Positions 34,548-43,772 of a stretch of 64,000 nucleotides of DNA are shown here, in pieces. The DNA lies in the NCBI RefSeq assembly GCF_900107535.1, contig NZ_FNRA01000009.1, forward strand, positions 62,001-126,000. Reading direction: 5' to 3'. Below the pieces are notes generated by a model. That model was given only the letters and a program-made list of their open reading frames with translations. It did not search any database and was not told the origin of the DNA. The stretch is from Pedobacter hartonius. GTDB lineage: Bacteria; Bacteroidota; Bacteroidia; Sphingobacteriales; Sphingobacteriaceae. A program made the position numbers and the translations under genes. Numbering within the stretch: the stretch's first letter is position 1; each line of letters starts with the position of its first letter.

Positions 34548-34875
34548 ATGAAAACAATCATGATACCCGTATATTTTTCCTAAACTACCGGTAATCAATA
34601 TTAATCCCCGGCAAAAGCATCTTTCACATGAAGACGAGCATATTGATGCTTTAAAAGATCTTTTGGAAGACTATGAGTATATGGTCAGTTATACAGAAGA
34701 CCGCAATATCGTTCAGGGTATCTTTAAATTCATCAGGAGTAACGATGTACAACTAATAACTGCACTTCCTGGAAATACAGCTTTTTCTATAATTCACACA
34801 CAGCAGCACCACCGAGGCATTGACGCTCGATTCCTATCATCCGATATTGATATTGAAATGAGCAAAGCTGATTAA
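34548..34875 (+). pseudogene. Decayed universal stress protein gene (internally deleted)
   Basis: ATG 34548 opens the classic UspA start (MKTIMIPVYFS) but TAA follows at 34581. From about 34600 the sequence is again coding-like and encodes the C-terminal part of a second Usp domain: HEDEHIDALKDLLEDYEYMV, then EDRNIVQGIFKFIRSNDVQL, which aligns with HENIEEGILDFADENQMDLL in the intact gene just downstream. The central 150-200 residues are missing. This is a paralogue that lost its middle and its frame. Confidence 0.7.
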
Positions 34876-34992
34876 TCTATAGTATATAGTAAACTAAATT
34901 AATGACACGCTTGTTATTAGAACAGCGGGGCAAATCCAGTACAGGAGACCATCATCAGATGAAAGCTTCATCACCTTTAAAAATATAATCCA

Positions 34993-36072
34993 ATGAAGAC
35001 ATTTTCAGTGAAATTTAAAACCGGTAGTCTGGATCTGGACGTGATCGTTACAGTATCCGAACGCAACCATAAATTTAAAGTTGAAATGATCACCGGCGAA
35101 CCTGACCCGATACTGCTCAAACGGTCATCCAAAGGAGACTGGATCATCGAACAACCAGGACAACGGGTACTTTCAGAAGAACAGTTCATTGCACTGGAAA
35201 CTGCAATTGACAAACATCTTTATCAGCTCCACGGAGCCGGAAAGATGCTTGTACTCACGGATTTTTCCGAGGCTGCCCTGAATGCTGCAAAATATGCAGC
35301 CGGATTAACCCATCAGCTGAAAAGCTCTGCCATTATCCTGTACCACTCTCATGATTACCTGCCTGTGGTTACCACTACCTTCGCTCCTGTTTCACCAGAA
35401 ATGGTGCACTCAGAGGAAGAAAGCCATGAAAAGCTCAGTCAGTTAAAGGAAATACTGGCCCCCTTGGTAGCCGGTAATACGGTCATAAAAATTATATCTG
35501 ACGGAAGACCGTTGATTTCGGCTGTAAATACCATTACAGAGCAACGTCATATTGGGCTGGTAGTGATGGGTATGGCAGGGAAAAATGCGATAGAAAAAGC
35601 GCTGGTTGGAAGCAATACCATCACTATAGCTAAAGAGTGCCACACCTCCCTGCTCGTAGTGCCCCATCATGCAGAATTTAAACAGATAGCGAATGTGGTA
35701 TTTGCATGCGATCTGAAAAACGTGTCAAAAACTGTCCCTGTTTATCCTATCAATGCATTTATAGACAATTTAAAAGCCAGGCTGTCCATTTTATATGTAA
35801 ACAAAATTGAAGGGCAGGCCCACCCGGATGCCAAAGCCGAACTGAAAAATTTACATGACATCTGGAATGAAAACCAGGTAAGGTACTATTACGCTGATCA
35901 TGAGAATATTGAAGAGGGAATTCTTGATTTTGCTGATGAAAACCAGATGGACCTGCTGATCACCGTCCCTAAGGAGTACGGATTTTTTGAACGTATATTT
36001 CACCGCAGCCTGACCCGGAACCTGGCCTACCGCACCCATATACCATTAATGGTATTTAAGGAAGACAATTAA
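34993..36072 (+). CDS. Universal stress protein with extra N-terminal domain
   Basis: 359 residues. Residues about 1-78 form an additional small beta-rich domain (FKTGSLDLDVIVTVSERNHK) that I do not recognise. Two Usp domains follow: the first starts KMLVLTDFSEAALNAAKYAA (about 84-230) and ends with LVVMGMAGKNAIEKALVGSN and HTSLLVVPH; the second (about 235-357) is more divergent and ends YRTHIPLMVFK. The G-x2-G-x9-G(S/T) nucleotide motif is partly kept in the first domain. It lies downstream of a decayed paralogue. The 3' end overlaps the convergent Crp/Fnr gene by sharing TTAA. Confidence 0.85.
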   Translation: MKTFSVKFKTGSLDLDVIVTVSERNHKFKVEMITGEPDPILLKRSSKGDWIIEQPGQRVLSEEQFIALETAIDKHLYQLHGAGKMLVLTDFSEAALNAAKYAAGLTHQLKSSAIILYHSHDYLPVVTTTFAPVSPEMVHSEEESHEKLSQLKEILAPLVAGNTVIKIISDGRPLISAVNTITEQRHIGLVVMGMAGKNAIEKALVGSNTITIAKECHTSLLVVPHHAEFKQIANVVFACDLKNVSKTVPVYPINAFIDNLKARLSILYVNKIEGQAHPDAKAELKNLHDIWNENQVRYYYADHENIEEGILDFADENQMDLLITVPKEYGFFERIFHRSLTRNLAYRTHIPLMVFKEDN

Positions 36073-36680
36073 TACTGCTTACTGAATACGCTGGTAGCAA
36101 GCATCCTGGTTAAAAATTCAGGTGTTACTCCAATATAGGAAGCGATCTGTTTTAAAGGGAGATCGCGGATTAGCGAAGGATACAATTTACAGAATTTAAT
36201 ATAACGTTCTGCAGGGGAAAGACTCACGTTATCGATTTGCCGGTGTTGAAAGGTGGCCATTCCGTTCATGGTCAGAATTCTGCCGAAACGCTCAAATTTA
36301 GGCACCTCAAGATAGATGGTATCAAAGTCAGACTTCAGCAGGTAGATGATCTCGCTGTCCTCAATAGCATCAATATTTAATCTCGAAGGCTCTCCGGTAA
36401 TATAGCTGAGCATGTCTATAATCCACCAGCCCGGCGGTGCGAACTGAAGGATATGCTCAAAGCCGTTACTGTCAAGCGCATAACTCCTTAAACATCCCCC
36501 GGTAACAAAGATCACCTTTGAATTTACATCACCTGCTTCCAGCAATACTTCATTGGCCTTCACTTTTTTTGACATCAGAAGAGGGATAAGATATTCTTCT
36601 TCATCCTTATCAAGTTTAATATATCTGGCAATATTTCGAAGTAAGAGGCCGTGATCCATCTTGAATATGTTTAATGACAA
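36069..36680 (-). CDS. Crp/Fnr-family transcriptional regulator
   Basis: 203 residues, N-terminal cyclic-nucleotide-binding-type domain (about 20-130, with VNSKVIFVTGGCLRSYALDS and FAPPGWWIIDMLSYITGEPS) and C-terminal HTH (about 150-195, LKQIASYIGVTPEFLTRML). The family typically senses redox, oxygen or unknown ligands in Bacteroidota. It faces the universal stress protein gene, sharing the stop-codon bases, which suggests close co-organisation of a stress regulator and stress effector. Target genes are not evident. Confidence 0.88.
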   Translation of the reverse strand: MSLNIFKMDHGLLLRNIARYIKLDKDEEEYLIPLLMSKKVKANEVLLEAGDVNSKVIFVTGGCLRSYALDSNGFEHILQFAPPGWWIIDMLSYITGEPSRLNIDAIEDSEIIYLLKSDFDTIYLEVPKFERFGRILTMNGMATFQHRQIDNVSLSPAERYIKFCKLYPSLIRDLPLKQIASYIGVTPEFLTRMLATSVFSKQY

Positions 36681-36723
36681 GTATAATTAAAAAGTTTGAT
36701 AAAAACGATCACAAAGGAATTAA

Positions 36724-36885
36724 ATGCCCATTGTGGGTGATAAAATACCCGATTTGAATGATCTCAACGGATTTATGAACAATATTCCGCCGGTACAAAA
36801 ACCGAGCCCAACAAGCGCATTCTTTTCTAGGATATTAAAAATAATTCATCGACAAGCGTCAATCCTATTCTTCAGCAACCTATAA
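36724..36885 (+). pseudogene. Possible truncated thioredoxin-like gene relic
   Basis: A 53-codon ORF starting MPIVGDKIPDLNDLNGFMNN and continuing PPVQKPSPTSAFFS, similar in rhythm to the N-terminus of thioredoxin-like Bacteroidota proteins that would next have a Trp-Cys-x-x-Cys active site. Here the sequence diverges and stops (36883-36885) before any cysteine. The reading is tentative; chance ORF is the alternative. Confidence 0.3.
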
Positions 36886-37165
36886 AGGTTAGAAGCTGTC
36901 AGCATGCCGGAAAACTGTCAGTATCTTTCCGGATACGCTATTGACATTTTCCACAAAATTCCATAAATTGCTGATGCATAATTATTTAATTATACATATA
37001 GATTGATATTTTTTAATAATGAATAAAAATACAACTCCTTCATTAAAGAATATTACCACAACTCCAGCCAAAATCACCAGGAGTAAGCCGGCCCAGCCTG
37101 ATCACAACCATTCGCACAATGATCTTTTCGCTTCTAAACTTAAATTAAAACTTAAACGCCACTAT

Positions 37166-37954
37166 ATGAAAATTGCGGACACAAAAACCGTTCTGTTCAT
37201 CACAGGTGCTTTTGTCAGCCACAATGGCTGGGATGAATGGAAGAGCTATTTTGAACACAAGGGTTATATTACACTGGCACCTCCATGGCCTTTTAAGGAT
37301 GCTCCCCCCGCTGTACTCAGGGACAGGCCACCAAGTGATACCGGACTGGCTAACCTCAGGTTGTCTGAACTGATAGACCATTACGCAAACATAGTCAAAG
37401 GATTACCAGAAAAACCAATTGTAATCGGGCATTCTTTAGGGGGCCTGGTCACACAGATCATCGTAAACCGCGATCTGGCTGCAGCCGGAATTGCCATACA
37501 CTCCTTTCCGCCAAGGGGTATCTTTCCCTATGAATTCTCTTTCCTCAAAGCTGGCTGGAAATCACTGGGATTATTTACATCACTCAAAAAGACTTATCTG
37601 ATGTCTTTTAAAGACTGGCAATATGCCTTTGTCAATGGAATGCCCCTGCAGCAGCAGCAGGAAACTTACGACGGGAACATTCTCCGGGAATCTAAAAAAG
37701 TGGCACGCGGGGGGCTTACAGCGGCGGCTAAAGTAGATTTTGAAAAAATGCATGTTCCGCTGCTGCTTACAGCAGGCAGCAAAGACAATATTATTCCTGC
37801 CCGCCTCAACCTTCGCAACTACAAAAAATACAAAAGAAACGGATCCGTGGCAGACTACAAAGAGTTTCCGGACAGGAATCATTTCGTACTGGGACAGGCC
37901 AGCTGGAAAGAAGAGGCCGATTTTATTCTCAAATGGATCAGCAGCCTCCGTTAA
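37166..37954 (+). CDS. Alpha/beta-hydrolase
   Basis: I prefer the start at ATG 37166 (262 residues), because the 49 extra residues from ATG 37019 are low-complexity Lys/Thr/His and non-conserved. Motifs: oxyanion-side TGAFVSHNGW, nucleophile elbow VIGHSLGGLV (catalytic Ser), late Asp in LLTAGSKDNIIP and His in FPDRNHFVLGQ, giving a full Ser-Asp-His triad. No signal peptide. The product is a cytosolic esterase/lipase-type enzyme of unknown substrate. Its stop overlaps the stop of the convergent NHL-protein gene through TTAA. Confidence 0.85.
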   Translation: MKIADTKTVLFITGAFVSHNGWDEWKSYFEHKGYITLAPPWPFKDAPPAVLRDRPPSDTGLANLRLSELIDHYANIVKGLPEKPIVIGHSLGGLVTQIIVNRDLAAAGIAIHSFPPRGIFPYEFSFLKAGWKSLGLFTSLKKTYLMSFKDWQYAFVNGMPLQQQQETYDGNILRESKKVARGGLTAAAKVDFEKMHVPLLLTAGSKDNIIPARLNLRNYKKYKRNGSVADYKEFPDRNHFVLGQASWKEEADFILKWISSLR

Positions 37955-40900
37955 GGGGCATAAAACTCCCAGTCGCCCCAAAGATTAGGAGTTAATGCAG
38001 CTTCTGAAGGAACGTCAGAAACGATGGAAGTTGCTTTATTGTTCCAGTATAATCTGGAGAGGGTTTTGCTGCCGTCTCCGCGTAAAATACCAATATCTCC
38101 CTTTACAGATATGCCGGCCAGGGGTTTAAGATTCAGTACAGACAGCGGTACCGAAATCTCAAAACTCCCGTCCCCGCCCGCAGCGAACTCAAGCTGAGCC
38201 GAGATGTCCTTTACCCGGTCAAAAGTGATCGTGCGCCATGGCGAAGAAAAAGGTACCTTTTCGGCTTCTTTCACACCGGGAACTACAGCCTGATAAAGTA
38301 CCGCACGGTGTCTTCCACCGCTGACTGTTACCAGCAAACGCAGGTCGCCCGTAACGGGCGAAGTTCTTTTTGGATTTGCAGACGCTGCTGTACCGATCAT
38401 CAGGTCCAGGGCGCCTCCGGTTTTAAATGGCGCTAAAGGCATTTCAAATGAGTTTTTCAGCAATCCGGCATCACCTGTACGGTATCCGGCATATAACCTG
38501 TTCCCTGACACTGCAACCGCTCCTGTGACATCATAAGGCTTGGATTTTGAATTAAAATTAGCCTTTACACCCCTCTTATCAATATCAACCCAACTACTGT
38601 TCTTCCAATCCTCCCATTTGCCATCTACTACTATTGGAGTAGTCAGCATCTTTACCTTTAATGCCCCGCGCGTCGTTTGTTGCTGACGGGCCAGCTCTGC
38701 TTTTGTTTGAAAAGCTATACTTTTGGCCAAATCTTCGCTGCTGACCTTTATATTGGTTACCGGCAGCCGCTGAACGGTTTGCAGGCCATCTACTTTTAGC
38801 AAACTGCTGCGCGATCCGTCAACCATATAAACCTCTCCATCCGCCGTGCCTGTAATACTTGGCCAGAAATTTTCTTCTCCAAGACTTAATCCTTCTAAAC
38901 CCATGCTCCTCTCTGCCACAGGCATATACCACTGTTTACCTGTACGCATGGGTTCAAACAAAGTAGCAATAAATAACCCGTCCATTGTAAAAACATAGAC
39001 CATCCCATGGTTACTATTGATTGCCCAAAGCGGCTCCGGCAAACCCTTTATATGAATTGGCCCGCCCAGTAACCTTGTCGGACCAATCAGCTCTCCCGGA
39101 AATTCGGGCAGCGGGGCTTCATGGGCGGCGTGCAGACCGGGCCACAGATTGGGATAACTCCATACCGGCCTGCCATCTTTGGCGCCACTGATAGCATACC
39201 GCGCAAAGGGTAATACTCCCTGCGTAACAACAGTCCATCCACTGGAAGAAGTTAGTACCTGGTTACCTCCGGAAGATCCCGGGGCCTGTACTCCAGCGGC
39301 AAGCGTTTTTCCTTTATCTATCCGGTAAAGGGGTATACCTCCGGCCGTAAAACTCAGGGGCGAAAATTGTACGGCAGCCCCATTGAGTTGTGTGATGCAG
39401 AAAGACAGGTCCGGCATGACGGTAACCCCGCTGGCTTTACCTTTCAGAAAGCTTACCTCTTCAGTCTGCACCTTTGCATCTTCATTGACATCGTTCCAGA
39501 TAAAAAACGCCATAGCGTTTTGATTTTTGGCATTCAGATCAACCGTAGCAGGCCAGGAAGATCTGAACCTGGATTCTTTAAGCACACCCCAGGTATCGGC
39601 ACTTCCCATCGCTGCTGCTGGCTGCAGACTTCCATTACGTTCCACAAACAAGAAGGCAGTAAGGGCCCCACCTGTAGGATTTGAATTGTAACAGTTGGTA
39701 AAATACCTTTTCCCCTTGTAGTAAAGAGGCGTTTCCGGGGCTGCAATTCTTGGAGGCAGGTTTAACATAGCCGAACTTTTCCTGTACAAAATGTGCTGAA
39801 GCTTAGATTGGCCCGTTTTCCAGTCGATCTTAAATTCCATTGCACCCAAATCCTGTTCAGAATAATAAAATTTTGTTTTATCCTGCGGATCAAGCGTCCC
39901 CCCGCCCCCATATTTGACAGGCCCGTAAAAAGCCCTGATAAATTTTCCTTCCGCGGTCCATACACTTACCCGCTTGGGAAGGTAATCGTTTTCAGTCACC
40001 CAAAGCTGGTTTCTGGAATCTATGGTCATGCCGACAGGATTATTCATATGTAAAGGATCATACAGTCCTGCCTGGGGTACCCCGGGCTTGCCAATCGATC
40101 TGATCAACTTACCTTCAGCAGTGAATACCTTTACCTGCTGACTTGCACCACCATTACTGATATACAGGTTACCGTCTTTATCTTTAGTAATGCCAACGGG
40201 TGATTCCAGCTGAGATGAGATCAGGGACTTCGCCGGCGGCAGATGACTGAAATCCTGAATCGCAGCAAACCGCAGTAATTTATTTGCGGAGAGTACCAGC
40301 AAACGCCCTTCAGCATCAAATGTTAATCCATGCGGACGATCCATTGCCACACTATCCAGAACTTTTCCGCTTTTAAGGTCAGCAAACAATAGCTGGTTCT
40401 TTCTTGTAAGGCTCAGCACGCCAACTCCGTTATAAACGGCAAAGCCACCAATATCACCTTTAATCCCCGCCGAATCACGGATAACCCGCCCTGTTGGGTA
40501 TAAAAAAATAGGCTTATCCGAATTTTTTGGCAATGTACTGATACGGACCGTTCCCTGTCCTGACCGCTTCGCCGTTTCCCAAACCGAGGCCACATATACA
40601 GAAACGCCGGGAACTGCCTGGCTGCCCTCATCTCTTGACATATAGGGTGCTGCGGTCCATACCCCGCCAATCCAGGTCTTGCCGCCAAGTTTTTTGCCGT
40701 TGAGGTCAACCCAGGCCAGCCCGTCAGTTCCTTCTGTCACATAGGAACCCAGGAAAACAACCGGCTGTTTCGCCGGAGATTGTTCCGTAGGAACAAATAC
40801 TGCTGCCTGAGGGGCAGAGTGATTTGCCAGCCAGGCACCGGTATGGTCTTTAAGGTTCCATGGCGGGGTTCCGTTGGTATATAGGGAAAGTTCATAAGTT

Positions 40901-41232
40901 GCTTTAACCTCCTGGTGAACCAGGCCGCGGACGGTATAGGTACCCGGCGACACTAATTTTGGCGGGATCGCATAAACACCATGATGCACAGCATCGAGAT
41001 CGCGCCCAAGATCATCAAGCCCGTCCCACCAGGCAGTGTTCTTGCCTGCCTTAAAATAGGTTTGAGCGATCAGGTTTCTTACGCGCTGCCCGTTGTGATC
41101 TTCGATCACCAGGGTAACATACCCGGCATCTTTTAAGGTAAAGGGAATTGCAATCGGCGGTTTGACAGATTGGGCTTTTACAGCTAATGCAGCGGCTATC
41201 ATCACACCGGCAAGGATTACATTTAATTTCAT
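37951..41232 (-). CDS. Giant secreted NHL-repeat protein with FlgD-like Ig domain
   Basis: 1093 residues with a signal peptide (MKLNVILAGVMIAAALAVKA). Residues about 25-120 form a FlgD-like Ig domain (FTLKDAGYVTLVIEDHNGQR, then NTAWWDGLDDLGRD). The middle (about 250-480) holds NHL/beta-propeller blades such as GITKDKDGNLYISNGG and GMTIDSRNQLWVTEND. The C-terminal part (about 880-1090) resembles a CBM9-like/DOMON sugar-binding fold (TTPIVVDGKWEDWKNSSWVD). No catalytic motif is recognised; it may be a polysaccharide lyase- or carbohydrate-binding-type protein. Upstream is a perfect 18-bp inverted repeat (41275-41323). Periplasmic or surface. Confidence 0.75.
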   Translation of the reverse strand: MKLNVILAGVMIAAALAVKAQSVKPPIAIPFTLKDAGYVTLVIEDHNGQRVRNLIAQTYFKAGKNTAWWDGLDDLGRDLDAVHHGVYAIPPKLVSPGTYTVRGLVHQEVKATYELSLYTNGTPPWNLKDHTGAWLANHSAPQAAVFVPTEQSPAKQPVVFLGSYVTEGTDGLAWVDLNGKKLGGKTWIGGVWTAAPYMSRDEGSQAVPGVSVYVASVWETAKRSGQGTVRISTLPKNSDKPIFLYPTGRVIRDSAGIKGDIGGFAVYNGVGVLSLTRKNQLLFADLKSGKVLDSVAMDRPHGLTFDAEGRLLVLSANKLLRFAAIQDFSHLPPAKSLISSQLESPVGITKDKDGNLYISNGGASQQVKVFTAEGKLIRSIGKPGVPQAGLYDPLHMNNPVGMTIDSRNQLWVTENDYLPKRVSVWTAEGKFIRAFYGPVKYGGGGTLDPQDKTKFYYSEQDLGAMEFKIDWKTGQSKLQHILYRKSSAMLNLPPRIAAPETPLYYKGKRYFTNCYNSNPTGGALTAFLFVERNGSLQPAAAMGSADTWGVLKESRFRSSWPATVDLNAKNQNAMAFFIWNDVNEDAKVQTEEVSFLKGKASGVTVMPDLSFCITQLNGAAVQFSPLSFTAGGIPLYRIDKGKTLAAGVQAPGSSGGNQVLTSSSGWTVVTQGVLPFARYAISGAKDGRPVWSYPNLWPGLHAAHEAPLPEFPGELIGPTRLLGGPIHIKGLPEPLWAINSNHGMVYVFTMDGLFIATLFEPMRTGKQWYMPVAERSMGLEGLSLGEENFWPSITGTADGEVYMVDGSRSSLLKVDGLQTVQRLPVTNIKVSSEDLAKSIAFQTKAELARQQQTTRGALKVKMLTTPIVVDGKWEDWKNSSWVDIDKRGVKANFNSKSKPYDVTGAVAVSGNRLYAGYRTGDAGLLKNSFEMPLAPFKTGGALDLMIGTAASANPKRTSPVTGDLRLLVTVSGGRHRAVLYQAVVPGVKEAEKVPFSSPWRTITFDRVKDISAQLEFAAGGDGSFEISVPLSVLNLKPLAGISVKGDIGILRGDGSKTLSRLYWNNKATSIVSDVPSEAALTPNLWGDWEFYAP

Positions 41233-41274
41233 CTATTTGTCTTATTGTTTTTAAGTTGTTAGATGGAGCCTTTG

Positions 41275-41323
41275 ATGATTAGAATAATTATTGCCCTCTG
41301 TGCTTAATAATTATTCTAATCAT
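41275..41323. repeat. Perfect 18-bp inverted repeat in a divergent promoter region
   Basis: ATGATTAGAATAATTATT (41275-41292) and its exact reverse complement (41306-41323) are separated by a 13-nt loop. It lies 42 bp upstream of the NHL-protein start and 197 bp upstream of the MgtC/DUF4010 start, so it is not a 3' terminator for either. As an RNA hairpin it would be stable; as DNA it could be an operator or a small mobile relic. Confidence 0.75.
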
Positions 41324-41519
41324 GTCGGGTTCATGATGATAATGATATAAAGAAAACTATTCCAATCTATTAACTCGGAAATGAAGAAATAAGTATCAGG
41401 AATGATAGAAATAAAAAGATATATTTACAAATAGCAGCGCATGCCAGTTAATATTCAGGCCATGTCCGCCTGAACATTTCTTTTATTCATAAATATATAA
41501 TTTATAAAGGTACCCCCGG

Positions 41520-42809
41520 ATGATTGGCATAAATGATGAATTTTTACACTACCCGGCTGCACCAACTGCACTGAAAATGGCAGTTTCAGTTGGCATCGGA
41601 ATGCTGGTAGGCATGGAACGTAAATGGTCGCACAAGGAAGCTGGCATCAGGACGTTTTCAATCGTAGCCTTGCTGGGAATGCTTTCATCACTCATCGGGC
41701 AGGACCTGATCATCACATCCATGATCGGCGTTTTCATCCTGGTGATCGCACTGAATACACGCAGCCTCATTGCCGATGAATCTTTAGAGATCACCACTTC
41801 CGCTGCGCTGATCGTCAATTATCTTCTCGGTGTGCTGGTTGGCCTCGGCCACATTTTCACACCGGTTGCGGGATCTATTGTGATGACGATGCTACTGGCA
41901 TGGAAAACCGAGCTCAATCGTTTTGCAGGGGGACTGCTTCCTTCAGAGATCAGAAGTGCCATCCTGCTGGGGCTTATCGGGTTTGTCATCTATCCTATTC
42001 TTCCCAATGTCTACATAGACCCCTGGTCTTTATTTAATCCCAGTGATGCCTGGGTCAGTATCATTGCTATTGCCGGAATAGGCTTTGTGAACTATGTATT
42101 TCTTCGTATTTTCAGCACCAGCGGATTATACCTGGGAGCAATTTTCGGCGGCCTGGTAAACAGCAGTGCCACCGTAGCGGAAATGAGCACCAGGGTGCAG
42201 GCAACGGGCCTTACCTCAAAAATGACCACCTTATGCCTGCTCACTACTATTGCGATGTTTGCGAGAAACCTGCTGATCGCAACGCTATTCGTACCTCTTT
42301 CCCTTACTGCTACGCTGATGCCACTGCTCGCCATGTCTCTAGTGGCTGCACTGTTTATTGTGCGCGACAAAGTACTGCAGAGCAAAACCCAGGCGCCTTC
42401 CGCCCCGCTGGAGCTCGACTCTCCTATTTCACTAAAAAAAGTACTGTGGTTTGGCATACTGTTCATCCTCATCCAGGTCTGCGGTACATTGCTGACCAAG
42501 TTTTTCGGCAGTGGCGGAATATTGGCTACAGGTATTATTGGCGGACTGGTAAGCAGTGCCAGTACAACAGCCGCCGCCGCTACAATGGCCATGCACGGTA
42601 AGATCAGCGCATCGCTGGCAGGAAGTGTTGCGATCATCTCTTCCCTGGCAAGTGCGGTGGTCAGCCTTCCTATTGTATGGAAGACCATCAAAGATAAGGC
42701 CGTAGTAAAGAAACTGACCATAGAATTACTCCTGGTAGTGACTGTAGGTATAGCGGTAGTGGTAGTTGACAGGGTATTCCAGTTTTCAGAACTGCTGTTA
42801 AGGCATTAG
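41520..42809 (+). CDS. MgtC/SapB-DUF4010 membrane protein
   Basis: 429 residues with about 11-12 predicted membrane helices. The N-terminal 130 residues are a MgtC/SapB domain (VGIGMLVGMERKWSHKEAGI, RTFSIVALLGMLSSLIG) and the remainder a DUF4010 domain (GGLVNSSATVAEMSTRV and a late repeat GGLVSSASTTAAAATMAMHG). The function of full-length members is unknown; MgtC domains relate to magnesium and phosphate homeostasis. Monocistronic, with the 18-bp inverted repeat upstream and a convergent lipoprotein gene 20 nt downstream. Confidence 0.88.
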   Translation: MIGINDEFLHYPAAPTALKMAVSVGIGMLVGMERKWSHKEAGIRTFSIVALLGMLSSLIGQDLIITSMIGVFILVIALNTRSLIADESLEITTSAALIVNYLLGVLVGLGHIFTPVAGSIVMTMLLAWKTELNRFAGGLLPSEIRSAILLGLIGFVIYPILPNVYIDPWSLFNPSDAWVSIIAIAGIGFVNYVFLRIFSTSGLYLGAIFGGLVNSSATVAEMSTRVQATGLTSKMTTLCLLTTIAMFARNLLIATLFVPLSLTATLMPLLAMSLVAALFIVRDKVLQSKTQAPSAPLELDSPISLKKVLWFGILFILIQVCGTLLTKFFGSGGILATGIIGGLVSSASTTAAAATMAMHGKISASLAGSVAIISSLASAVVSLPIVWKTIKDKAVVKKLTIELLLVVTVGIAVVVVDRVFQFSELLLRH

Positions 42810-42829
42810 CGCCAGAGCCTTCACCAGAA

Positions 42830-43642
42830 TCAAGATTTTTTAAATTCCCTGATGTCTATAATTCTGTTGTCGTCTTTATTTTTCCTGAGGAAGGAAACGC
42901 CTTTCGCATCGGTTTGCCAGCTGTAGTTTTTTTGTATCCAGCTAAACACCTCAGCAGCATTCTTTGGCATTTTGGATGACAATGGCTGCGTATAAACTTC
43001 GCCCGTAGGATAATTCACCTGATACAGGGAAGATGAAACCAAAAATACGAGGGTCTTCTTGTCTGCCGAATTTATAAAATGCAGACCCTGGATCCTTTCA
43101 TGGGGATGCTGTCTCCTGATCGGGTAAACCTTAACATTAACTGTGCTGATAAAAAAATCATTGTTGATCAGATATCCTGAACGGCCGATCCTGCTTAGCC
43201 CTTTCGTAAACCTTTTGTCTTCCTTACCGCTGGAAGGACGGTAAATACTCACCACATCCAACTTGCCATTTTTTATAGAAATTATATAAAATGGCGCTGT
43301 CAAACCTGACTGATCTGCGATCTGTACCAGCAAAGAGGTTTTCTGGCTGTTTAGAAATTCTGCAAGAGCGAACTTCCCTGTTGCTGCATTCCTGTCTGAC
43401 GCGCCGGTCTGAATATTTATGGTAGTATCCCTGAATTTCACTCCGAATATTTCTGCAGAATCAGCCCCGGCATCTTCAGCGGTATGCTTAACAATCGTCA
43501 GCGCGTTTTCATCTCCCTTCTCAAACTGGTTAAGATCTTCCTGAGTGGCCAGGCTTCTGGGCGAATATATTTTTTCAGTCTCCTTATTCTGGCAGCTAAC
43601 TAACACGGTAACAATTAAAAAAGCAGATAGTATAAATTTCAT
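42830..43642 (-). CDS. Hypothetical lipoprotein, 270 aa
   Basis: Signal peptide ending in the lipobox LVSCQNKETEK, Cys near residue 17. The mature part is beta-rich with no recognised domain; stretches such as SLLVQIADQSGLTAPFYIIS and KTLVFLVSSSLYQVNYPTG suggest a propeller-like or single beta sandwich fold. It is 130 nt downstream of the TonB-dependent receptor on the same strand and may be its accessory lipoprotein. Confidence 0.7.
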   Translation of the reverse strand: MKFILSAFLIVTVLVSCQNKETEKIYSPRSLATQEDLNQFEKGDENALTIVKHTAEDAGADSAEIFGVKFRDTTINIQTGASDRNAATGKFALAEFLNSQKTSLLVQIADQSGLTAPFYIISIKNGKLDVVSIYRPSSGKEDKRFTKGLSRIGRSGYLINNDFFISTVNVKVYPIRRQHPHERIQGLHFINSADKKTLVFLVSSSLYQVNYPTGEVYTQPLSSKMPKNAAEVFSWIQKNYSWQTDAKGVSFLRKNKDDNRIIDIREFKKS

Positions 43643-43772
43643 AAAATGTAAAATATGATTTAAACCTACTTAATTATTTAGTACCATAAAATATATTTCC
43701 ATTTCATTACAGTAAAATAACAGATACGCGGCATTACTTTTTTGCAGTCAGGAAACAATTCCGTACCTATCA

